Positions 3,941-9,697 of a stretch of DNA of 9,697 nt are shown here, in pieces. This DNA comes from an uncultured Bacteroides sp. (lineage in GTDB: Bacteria; Bacteroidota; Bacteroidia; Bacteroidales; Bacteroidaceae). Position numbers and translations under genes: made by a program. Position 1 is the first letter of the stretch. Each line of letters starts with the position of its first letter. The stretch covers positions 1-9,697 of the forward strand of contig USQO01000078.1 of assembly GCA_900556845.1 (NCBI GenBank), given 5' to 3'. The notes under the pieces were generated by a model. It was not told where the DNA came from and did not search any database. It saw nothing but the letters and a program-made list of their open reading frames with translations.

Positions 3941-6694
3941 TTATCGGATAGTATATACAAAACTCAACATTACATAAGGTTCCAGTACGTTACTGTTTAC
4001 ATAATCGTAATAGTTGCTGCCTGTGCGGTGTGTAAAGGCTTGGTTCTGCTTCAGTACATCAAAAGCCTCAACACGTATCTCGGCTGCATCGTTCTTCAGG
4101 AATTTCTTGCCCAGCGACAGATTCCACAGAAAGTAATCGTCGGTACCTGCATCCAGTCCGGTGTAACCGATATAATTGAAGGTACTGCGGAAAGTCATTC
4201 CCCAGAAAAAGGTCCATCCCAGTTTGGCCGAAGCGGTGTGGGTGATGTAGTCACTGCCCGAAGCAGTGTTCAGCGAGCTGAACATCTTGTTGATTCCAGC
4301 CGAATAGGATGCTGTGAAATCCAGATTCTTGCTGATATTGCTTCCCACAATGACTTTCGGAATAAGATTCAGCTCACGGGTCTTGCTTTCTATACCGTCG
4401 AAAATTGTCGGTACGTTGGCATAATTGGCCGACAGGCTGATATTTACATTACTGCGGATAAAGTCTACCGGAAAACCGTAGGTCAGCATAGACTGCAGGC
4501 TGTAGTATCCGTCCATGTTGACAGGTTTCGTAAATTGTGCTCCTTTCTCAAGAGTTACGGTCGGAGAAAGAGACAAGTCTTCCTTGGCAACGAAAGTACT
4601 GTCTGCCACATAGTCCTGCTGTATTGTTGCTCCTACCATCGCAATGAAGGTATGCCCCGACTTGGTAGTACGCAAGTAGCGCAGGTTGGCCGTATGCGAC
4701 AACTGCTGGTCCAAGTTGGGATTACCAGTCGACAGGAACAGCGGATTGGAATTGTCTATCACGTTCTGCAGATTGGTTACGGAAGGAGAAGACGACTTGC
4801 TCCGGTAACGCAATTGCAGCGAGTTGGTCTTGTCGAGCGAATAACGCAAGGTGAAAGACGGCAACACAGAAAAATAGTCATGCGACAGCTTGTCGGGCTG
4901 CGGGTAAACCAAATCGCCGGCCAGACTGGCCCACTGCGCATCTACTCCGAGCATGGCATTGAACTTGCCGGCACGATAGCGCAGACCTACATTTCCGGCT
5001 TGTGTAAGGTAGCCCGACTGATATTCATTGGACAGGCTTTCGTCCAGCTGGTCATAAAGATCGGTTACTGCCGAGCGATTATAGGTTTTCCGTTCGTTTT
5101 CTGCATCTGTATAGCTTACTTTATATCCCAACTGGAGTTGCAGGGCATCGGTAAGTTTTTCGGTATAGCTTAAATTGGAGCGCAAATTATACTGGCGTCC
5201 GATGTTTTGCTTGAGCTGGCTGTAACTGTCTTCTGCCGGTACTCCTCCTGTACCATACAGGGTATTGAGGTAGTCGGTATATGTATTGCCATCGTTATTG
5301 CTCATCTTGCCGCTCAGCATCAGCGAGAGGGTACGTCCTTCTTTCAGAAAGCGGTGACGGAACATGAGGTCTGCTCCTACGTTATAAGCATCGGTATTAC
5401 CGGTTGAGGAAGTCTGTGTTTCGCCAGTAGTCGCACCTTCCAGCAAGTTCTGGCCTTGCAATAAGCCCAGACTGTTGTTGTTCTGGAAACTCAGCGTCGG
5501 ACGAATCTGCAGTGAGCTTCGGTCTGACAATTGATAGTCGAGTTTCATATTGAAACGATGATTCCAGTTTTCCATATTGTTTTCCTGAAACTCGCTGTAG
5601 GTCATACCCGGCAATACCGACTCGAAGTACTCACGCTCGGTCTGCTGGCGGGTAAGGTTATCAGACTGGTTGAAAAAATAGCTGCCGGTCACTTTCAGCT
5701 TTTCACCCCACTGGTCTACATAGTTCAGACCAAGTCCGTTGGCCGATGTTACTCCACCCAGACTACCTACCATAAAATTAGAAGCGCTGCCGCCTCCCCC
5801 CGAAGCATTTTTCCGGCCACGGCCTTTTCCGCTTGCTCCGGCCGACATAACCCCTGCCAGGTCTTCCTGTGAAAAGTTCTGCTGGTTTACATTGTTCGAC
5901 ATTCCCAATACGGAAATGCGGCGGTCGTCATTGAAAAAGTTGATGTTTCCATTTACCTTGTAACGATTGTCTGTACCGTATCCGGCCGATACCTCACCGA
6001 AAGTTCCTTGCTTAAAACCTCCTTTTGTAACAATATTGATAGTTTTCACTTCTTCACCATCATCGAATCCGGTAAACTCGGCCTGCTCGCTTTTCTTGTC
6101 GAAAACCTCAATACTGGCTATAATATCCGAAGGCAGATTCTTGATGGCCAGATTGACATCGCCTTCGAAAAACTCCTTACCGTCCACCAGCACCTTCTGT
6201 ACCTGCTCTCCCTGTGCCTGCACGGTTCCACCTTCTACCACAATACCCGGCATCTTGGCCAGCAGGTCTTCGGCAGAGCTTCCCTGCATCACTTTAAATG
6301 CTTCTGCATTATACTGCAAACTGTCGCCACGCTGTTCGGCTCGTGTGGCACGTCCCTGTACGGAGACTTCGTCCAGCAGTTGTGCATCTTCTTCCATAGC
6401 TACCTTGACTTGCTTTGTCTGCGAACCGGTAAGTGTCACACGCTGCTTATTTGTCTTATAGCCTACGTATGACACTTGGAGCGTGTAAACTCCCAGTGAA
6501 AGTTTCTTGAACTGAAACTTACCTTGCAGGTCGGTCGATGTATAATTGGATTTGCCCTCGGCATCTGTCAGTTGTACGGTAGCCGAGATAAGGCCCTCTT
6601 GCGTATGCTTGTCGATCACTGTTCCTGTAAGTATCTGTGCCTGTACAGCCGACGAAAGCAACATACTGATGACAATAAATAATAAACGTATCAT
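3941..6694 (-). CDS. TonB-dependent-receptor-like outer-membrane barrel protein
   Basis: A 917-residue protein with a signal peptide (1-20, cleavage before Gln20 or Ile21) and a carboxypeptidase-regulatory-like beta-sandwich domain (about 21-103, with TGTVIDKHTQEGLISATV and LQVSYVGYK). A plug-like domain follows (about 105-225), with LDEVSVQG, a MPGIVVEGG motif, VLVDGKEFFEGD and IEVFDKKSEQAEFTGFDDG. The rest is a large beta barrel ending in aromatic strands (YVMLSFVYTIR). This is the layout of Bacteroidetes TonB-dependent receptors of the OMP_b-brl_3 kind, which sit in the outer membrane and may import a ligand or act in signalling. No SusD-like partner is adjacent, which argues against a glycan-uptake pair. 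A Gly/Ser/Lys-rich insert lies at residues 285-306. The gene is the first of a two-gene operon with the Spy-like gene and is divergent from the histidine kinase. Substrate unknown. Confidence 0.85.
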   Translation of the reverse strand: MIRLLFIVISMLLSSAVQAQILTGTVIDKHTQEGLISATVQLTDAEGKSNYTSTDLQGKFQFKKLSLGVYTLQVSYVGYKTNKQRVTLTGSQTKQVKVAMEEDAQLLDEVSVQGRATRAEQRGDSLQYNAEAFKVMQGSSAEDLLAKMPGIVVEGGTVQAQGEQVQKVLVDGKEFFEGDVNLAIKNLPSDIIASIEVFDKKSEQAEFTGFDDGEEVKTINIVTKGGFKQGTFGEVSAGYGTDNRYKVNGNINFFNDDRRISVLGMSNNVNQQNFSQEDLAGVMSAGASGKGRGRKNASGGGGSASNFMVGSLGGVTSANGLGLNYVDQWGEKLKVTGSYFFNQSDNLTRQQTEREYFESVLPGMTYSEFQENNMENWNHRFNMKLDYQLSDRSSLQIRPTLSFQNNNSLGLLQGQNLLEGATTGETQTSSTGNTDAYNVGADLMFRHRFLKEGRTLSLMLSGKMSNNDGNTYTDYLNTLYGTGGVPAEDSYSQLKQNIGRQYNLRSNLSYTEKLTDALQLQLGYKVSYTDAENERKTYNRSAVTDLYDQLDESLSNEYQSGYLTQAGNVGLRYRAGKFNAMLGVDAQWASLAGDLVYPQPDKLSHDYFSVLPSFTLRYSLDKTNSLQLRYRSKSSSPSVTNLQNVIDNSNPLFLSTGNPNLDQQLSHTANLRYLRTTKSGHTFIAMVGATIQQDYVADSTFVAKEDLSLSPTVTLEKGAQFTKPVNMDGYYSLQSMLTYGFPVDFIRSNVNISLSANYANVPTIFDGIESKTRELNLIPKVIVGSNISKNLDFTASYSAGINKMFSSLNTASGSDYITHTASAKLGWTFFWGMTFRSTFNYIGYTGLDAGTDDYFLWNLSLGKKFLKNDAAEIRVEAFDVLKQNQAFTHRTGSNYYDYVNSNVLEPYVMLSFVYTIR

Positions 6695-6749
6695 ACTTTT
6701 TCTCTGGTTATAAGTTTATTTTTCCACATAGTTATTCGTTTGTTTTTCA

Positions 6750-6777
6750 CAAAAATAGTCGTTATAGCAATACCAAA
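6750..6777 (-). promoter_or_regulatory. Probable promoter of the barrel/Spy operon
   Basis: On the minus strand, TATTTTTG (6757-6750) matches TAnnTTTG exactly and TTTG (6777-6774) lies upstream. The spacing is 16 nt, shorter than the usual 19-21, so the -33 assignment is weak. That would suit a promoter that depends on an activator bound at 6796-6830. The predicted start is near 6743, about 50 nt before the ATG at 6694. Confidence 0.5.
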
Positions 6778-6795
6778 TTTGCAGAAGTCCGCAGT

Positions 6796-6830
6796 TAGGG
6801 GTAAACGACATAAATCTGGGGGTAAACGCC
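6796..6830. promoter_or_regulatory. Candidate LytTR-regulator operator: two 10-bp repeats 21 bp apart
   Basis: GGGGTAAACG occurs at 6798-6807 and again at 6819-6828, identical over 10 bp with an 11-nt spacer. The wider T.GGGGTAAACG.C pattern is also shared. Two direct repeats of 9-10 bp, two helical turns apart, are the usual binding site of LytTR-domain regulators (AgrA, AlgR, YpdB and BtsR work this way). The site sits between the divergent promoters, roughly 55-80 bp upstream of each predicted start, next to the gene for a LytTR regulator. Binding is inferred, not shown. Confidence 0.65.
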
Positions 6831-6853
6831 CTGTTTACTGTTTTTTTAAACAG
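6831..6853. promoter_or_regulatory. Inverted repeat CTGTTTA / TAAACAG at the kinase promoter
   Basis: Perfect 7-bp arms at 6831-6837 and 6847-6853 separated by 9 nt. It abuts the second copy of the direct repeat and covers the region where the kinase -33 element should be. It may be a separate operator or an additional regulator half-site, since GTAAAC recurs here in inverted orientation. Confidence 0.4.
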
Positions 6854-6872
6854 GCTAAATCTGTTACTTTTG
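6841..6872 (+). promoter_or_regulatory. Promoter of the kinase/regulator operon
   Basis: TACTTTTG at 6865-6872 matches TAnnTTTG exactly. The -33 region (about 6841-6846) is only a T-run, with no proper TTTG. Transcription should start near 6879, leaving a short leader of about 13 nt before the ATG at 6892. Confidence 0.6.
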
Positions 6873-6891
6873 CATGTAAAAAGAAAACAAT

Positions 6892-7923
6892 ATGATACAA
6901 ATTAAAAACCTTCCTTTCTGCATTGATTTGGCTTTCTGCCTTATCCTGCTACCGGCTATGATTATGCTGCTTCCTATAGAGAGATGGCTGGAGTATAATT
7001 CCTTGTTTGTATATCTGCTGGTTTCCTGGCTGTATATTGTCTATATACTGAACCGCAAAGTAACCATGCCTTATCTTTTTGGCGATAAAAAACAGATTTG
7101 GGCAGCAGCCGCATTCATGCTGGCCACACTGATAGGAACCTATTTCATCACCCGCTACCAAATGGAAGTGCCTTTCCACCACATGCGCCGTAGCCGGTTC
7201 TTGCAGCACGCGCCCAAAATCAGACTTCAGCAGCAGGCTGTCTGGTTTCTCTACGTTGTTGTAATGACTTTCAGTATGGCAGTAGGATTACTCACGGAAT
7301 TATATCGCCAGCGCATGCAGCGACAGGCTGTAGAGTTTGAAAAGAAAAAGGCCGAACTGGCTTTATACAAAGCGCAAATCAATCCGCATTTTCTTTTCAA
7401 CAACTTGAATACGCTATATGCCATGGTGGTTACCGGCTCCGAAAAGACAGAAGATGCCTTCATACAGTTTATCAACTTGATGAAATATATGTACACCAAC
7501 AATACGAAGGATAAGATTCCTGTAAATACTGAAATTGACTATATCCGGCAATACATTGAATTGCAGAAATATCGTATACCGGAATATGTGCATATTCATT
7601 TTTCATATCAGCACGACGAAACCGGACAAATGGAGATTGTACCGATGATTCTGATTACGTTTGTAGAGAATGTATTTAAACATGGCTTGTCGTCTACCCA
7701 GGAAACCAATGCCTACATCACTGTCAAAGCCGAAAACGGACAACTGCATTTCACTTCTTGCAACCCGTTATTAAACCTCCAGAAGAAAAATGTGTCTAAA
7801 GGAATAGGTATTGAAAATTGTAAAAAGCGTCTGGAACTTCTTTATCCTGAAAGATACACATTGTCTTTCGGAGAGGACCGGGATACTTTTACGGTAACAT
7901 TAACGATAAACTTGAAGCCATGA
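6892..7923 (+). CDS. LytS/YehU-type sensor histidine kinase
   Basis: A 343-residue membrane kinase. Four hydrophobic segments form the N-terminal part (about residues 10-27, 36-54, 69-87 and 115-135), with a short loop between the third and fourth (about 88-112) containing Arg, His and Phe that may face the periplasm. A linker with coiled-coil character (about 138-160) leads to the His_kinase domain, in which QINPHFLFNN (162-171) carries the phospho-acceptor His166. The ATP-binding part has the N-box FVENVFKHG (257-265, Asn260) and the glycine box KGIGIENCKKRLE (303-315). There is no separate sensor domain, so the signal is probably read within or near the membrane. Autophosphorylation and transfer to the regulator encoded next are known for the family. 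The ATG was chosen because it lies just after the promoter and begins the first membrane segment. The 4-bp overlap with the regulator gene implies coupled translation. Confidence 0.9.
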   Translation: MIQIKNLPFCIDLAFCLILLPAMIMLLPIERWLEYNSLFVYLLVSWLYIVYILNRKVTMPYLFGDKKQIWAAAAFMLATLIGTYFITRYQMEVPFHHMRRSRFLQHAPKIRLQQQAVWFLYVVVMTFSMAVGLLTELYRQRMQRQAVEFEKKKAELALYKAQINPHFLFNNLNTLYAMVVTGSEKTEDAFIQFINLMKYMYTNNTKDKIPVNTEIDYIRQYIELQKYRIPEYVHIHFSYQHDETGQMEIVPMILITFVENVFKHGLSSTQETNAYITVKAENGQLHFTSCNPLLNLQKKNVSKGIGIENCKKRLELLYPERYTLSFGEDRDTFTVTLTINLKP

Positions 7924-8615
7924 ACCTGAAATGCATAGCCATCGATGATGAACCGATGGCTTTACAGATAATATCCCGCTTCTGTGAAAGATATGGGAAT
8001 ATAGAATTGACTACTTTTACCAATCCCATGAACGGTATGGAACTGGTAAAAAAACATAAACCGGATATTCTGTTTCTGGATATTGAAATGGGAGGCATCA
8101 ACGGAGTGGAGCTGGCTAAAAATATCCCTGCAGGGGTTTTTCTTATCTTCACAACGGCGTATGCACGTTATGCACTCGACGGATTCGAGCTGAATGCTAT
8201 TGATTTTCTTTACAAGCCTTTTTCGTACATGCGCTTCGAAAAGGCGGTCAACAAGGCTGTAGAACTTAAAACGCTGCAGCAACTATCGGCTGCTCCCGTT
8301 TTTTCTGAAGAATCTATCACATTGAAAGTGGAATACAAAAATACAACTGTCTGGCTGAAAGATATTCTGTATATCGAATCGATGGACAATTATATACGAG
8401 TTCATCTGACGGACCGTACGACACTGATGTCGCAGGTAAGTATGAAAAGTATACAGGAACTACTGCCGGCCAACCGATTCATCCGTATTCACAAATCGTA
8501 TATTGTTCCTGCCCACCGGATTGCCAGCTATAACAGCAAGCAGATAACGCTTTATAATGGTTGCTGTCTTCCGGTAGGCAGAAGTTACAGTCAGGAACTA
8601 AGAAAAATTAAATAG
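7920..8615 (+). CDS. LytTR-family response regulator
   Basis: A 231-residue protein. The receiver domain (about residues 3-118) has the acidic pair Asp9-Asp10, phospho-acceptor Asp54 in LFLDIEMGG, Thr78/Thr79 and the conserved Lys99-Pro100, so all phosphorylation residues are in place. The LytTR DNA-binding domain follows (about 132-230), with DILYIESMDNYIRVHL (148-163) and FIRIHKSYIVP (187-197), both typical of the family. It should be phosphorylated by the kinase encoded just upstream and bind direct repeats in promoters; the repeats at 6796-6830 are the obvious candidate. Its start overlaps the kinase stop (ATGA). Its 3' end overlaps the convergent cysK gene by 18 bp, and no terminator is visible between them. 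Confidence 0.92.
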   Translation: MNLKCIAIDDEPMALQIISRFCERYGNIELTTFTNPMNGMELVKKHKPDILFLDIEMGGINGVELAKNIPAGVFLIFTTAYARYALDGFELNAIDFLYKPFSYMRFEKAVNKAVELKTLQQLSAAPVFSEESITLKVEYKNTTVWLKDILYIESMDNYIRVHLTDRTTLMSQVSMKSIQELLPANRFIRIHKSYIVPAHRIASYNSKQITLYNGCCLPVGRSYSQELRKIK

Positions 8616-9533
8616 CGCAGTAGACAGATAGCGTTCGCCTGTGTCTGGCAACAGCACCACAATTTTCTTTCCACGATATTCAGGCTGCAAAGCCAGTTGC
8701 ATAGCGGCATACGCAGCAGCACCAGCAGATATACCGACCAGTAGCCCTTCGGTTTCCGAAAGTTCCCGACTGGTACGCATAGCGTCCTCATCGGTTACAC
8801 GGATGACCCGGTCAACAACCGAAGCATCGTAGGTCCGGGGTATAAATCCGGCACCAATTCCTTGTATCTTGTGTGCTCCGGGAGCTTCTCCCGACAGCAC
8901 GGCAGAACTGTCTGGCTCAACAGCTATAATTTCGATAGCCGGATTATGGGCTTTCAGTCCTTTTCCTGTACCACTTATCGTGCCACCGGTTCCTACACCA
9001 GCCACGAATACATCTACTTCCCCGTCTGTGTCTCTCCAGATTTCTTCAGCAGTGCTCTGTATGTGGGCTGCAGGATTGGCGGGATTGTCAAATTGTTGCA
9101 AAATAACAGCTCCCGGTATTTCTTTTCGCAGTTCTTCTGCACGTACGATAGCTCCTTTCATACCTTCCTTGCCAGATGTCAATACCAGCTCAGCTCCCAT
9201 GGCTCTCAGCAGATACTGCCGTTCCTTACTCATGGTTTCGGGCATGGTGAGCAGAGTGCGATATCCTTTTACACGACCTATCCATGCCAGCCCGACTCCT
9301 GTATTCCCACTGGTAGGCTCAATGATTACAGCACCGGGGGTAAGCACTCCTTTCCGTTCGGCATCCTCAATCATGGAGAGTGCAACACGGTCCTTTACAC
9401 TTCCGCCTGGATTGAAATACTCAAGCTTGGCAATGAGCGTAGCCTCCATATTATATTTTTTCTCTATACCGGAGAGTTCAAGCAAAGGAGTATTGCCTAT
9501 AAGCTCCGTCAGTTTCTTTCGAATATTTCCCAT
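8598..9533 (-). CDS. cysK: Cysteine synthase (O-acetylserine sulfhydrylase)
   Basis: A 311-residue pyridoxal-phosphate enzyme that makes L-cysteine from O-acetylserine and sulfide in the cytoplasm. All family hallmarks are visible: IGNTPL (12-17), the PLP lysine in NPGGSVKDR (Lys47), the substrate loop TSGNTG (74-79), QFDNPANPAAH (147-157), the phosphate-binding GTGGT (181-185), GISAGAA (267-273, Ser269 near the PLP ring nitrogen) and PDTGERYLS (296-304). The length matches CysK. It lacks the N-terminal heme region and C-terminal CBS domain of cystathionine beta-synthase. CysM is a possible alternative, but overall motifs favour CysK. It has its own promoter and is convergent with the regulator gene. 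Nothing here suggests it belongs to the two-component system. Confidence 0.95.
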   Translation of the reverse strand: MGNIRKKLTELIGNTPLLELSGIEKKYNMEATLIAKLEYFNPGGSVKDRVALSMIEDAERKGVLTPGAVIIEPTSGNTGVGLAWIGRVKGYRTLLTMPETMSKERQYLLRAMGAELVLTSGKEGMKGAIVRAEELRKEIPGAVILQQFDNPANPAAHIQSTAEEIWRDTDGEVDVFVAGVGTGGTISGTGKGLKAHNPAIEIIAVEPDSSAVLSGEAPGAHKIQGIGAGFIPRTYDASVVDRVIRVTDEDAMRTSRELSETEGLLVGISAGAAAYAAMQLALQPEYRGKKIVVLLPDTGERYLSTALFNFS

Positions 9534-9576
9534 ATCTTTTTCTCATTTAGCCTGTATATACTGAATACGATAAATG

Positions 9577-9607
9577 CAAATATGAAAAAAAGATTCGGTA
9601 AAACAAA
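9577..9607 (-). promoter_or_regulatory. Promoter of cysK
   Basis: On the minus strand, TTTG (9607-9604), a 19-nt spacer and CATATTTG (9584-9577), one mismatch from TAnnTTTG. The predicted start is near 9570, giving a leader of about 37 nt before the ATG at 9533. The -33 block lies inside the T-tract of the upstream tRNA terminator. Confidence 0.55.
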
Positions 9608-9638
9608 AAAAGCATGTACTTTTAATAGTACATGCTTT
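9602..9638 (-). terminator. Terminator after tRNA-Val
   Basis: Perfect 12-bp stem, AAAGCATGTACT (9609-9620) with AGTACATGCTTT (9627-9638), and a 6-nt loop. On the minus strand a T-rich tract (TTTTTTTGTTT) follows. It begins 7 nt after the tRNA 3' end. Confidence 0.85.
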
Positions 9639-9645
9639 CTGTTTG

Positions 9646-9697
9646 TGGGCGTTGACGGATTCGAACCGCCGACCCTCTGCTTGTAAGGCAGATGCTC
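9646..9697 (-). tRNA. tRNA-Val(UAC), 5' part cut by the window edge
   Basis: Read on the minus strand, the sequence begins in the D-arm (GAGC), then gives an anticodon stem TCTGC/GCAGA with loop CTTACAA (anticodon UAC, valine). A T-arm GGCGG/TTCGAAT/CCGTC, the 3' acceptor strand AACGCCC and discriminator A at 9646 follow. CCA is not encoded. About 21 nucleotides at the 5' end, including the acceptor 5' strand, lie beyond base 9697. A terminator follows at once, so if it is part of a tRNA cluster it is the last member. Confidence 0.9.

Noticed and set aside
4028..5173. Long open plus-strand frame of 381 codons
   Set aside because: It lies entirely antisense to the 917-aa barrel gene, whose domains are well supported. 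The antisense product shows no domain or signal sequence.
8862..9686. Plus-strand open frames of 231 and 274 codons across cysK and the tRNA
   Set aside because: Antisense to a fully recognisable cysK. One runs through the terminator and the tRNA-Val, and the low-complexity Ser/Pro-rich product is typical of a shadow frame.

Overview
The window looks like a chromosomal segment of a Bacteroidales bacterium (Bacteroides, Phocaeicola or Parabacteroides type). Three things point there: promoters of the TTTG / TAnnTTTG form instead of the E. coli -35/-10, start codons preceded by A-rich tracts instead of strong Shine-Dalgarno sequences, and the gene content (a large TonB-dependent-receptor-like protein with an N-terminal carboxypeptidase-regulatory-like domain, and a LytS/LytTR two-component pair). 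No species is assigned.

The left third (1 to about 3319) is AT-rich accessory DNA, read here as the right end of an integrated element. It opens with a Bacteroides-type -7 element (17-24), a short hairpin (31-62) and a long, interrupted but extensive hairpin (93-271) that may be a structured RNA. Five tightly packed small plus-strand genes follow (345-2174): a lipoprotein, two small membrane proteins and two secreted proteins that may be diverged relatives. A strong terminator (2192-2242) ends this group. Two overlapping small membrane-protein genes (2267-2859) and another terminator come next. The element appears to end in the 3' part of a tRNA-Pro(GGG) gene (3264-3319), which has no acceptor 5' strand or D-arm start. 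Integration into the 3' end of a tRNA gene leaves this kind of scar. Short direct repeats (2992, 3193, 3205) and a consensus promoter facing the scar (3082-3113) sit just inside. Just outside, after the tRNA's own terminator, is a 35-codon frame (3434-3541) that resembles the first residues of a Bacteroides tyrosine integrase. It may be a relic of an earlier insertion at the same tRNA.

The middle (3601-8615) is a compact sensory and envelope locus. A minus-strand pair encodes a 917-aa outer-membrane barrel protein and a 103-aa Spy/LTxxQ-like periplasmic protein, ending at a terminator with two competing 5' arms. Transcribed away from it are a LytS-type histidine kinase and a LytTR response regulator that overlap by 4 bp (ATGA). 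The 197-bp divergent intergenic region carries two identical 10-bp repeats exactly 21 bp apart, the geometry of known LytTR-regulator sites. The simplest model is that the regulator controls the outer-membrane/Spy pair and perhaps itself.

The right end holds cysK (cysteine synthase, minus strand), whose 3' end overlaps the regulator gene tail-to-tail, and a tRNA-Val(UAC) cut by the window edge. The tRNA terminator and the cysK promoter share sequence.
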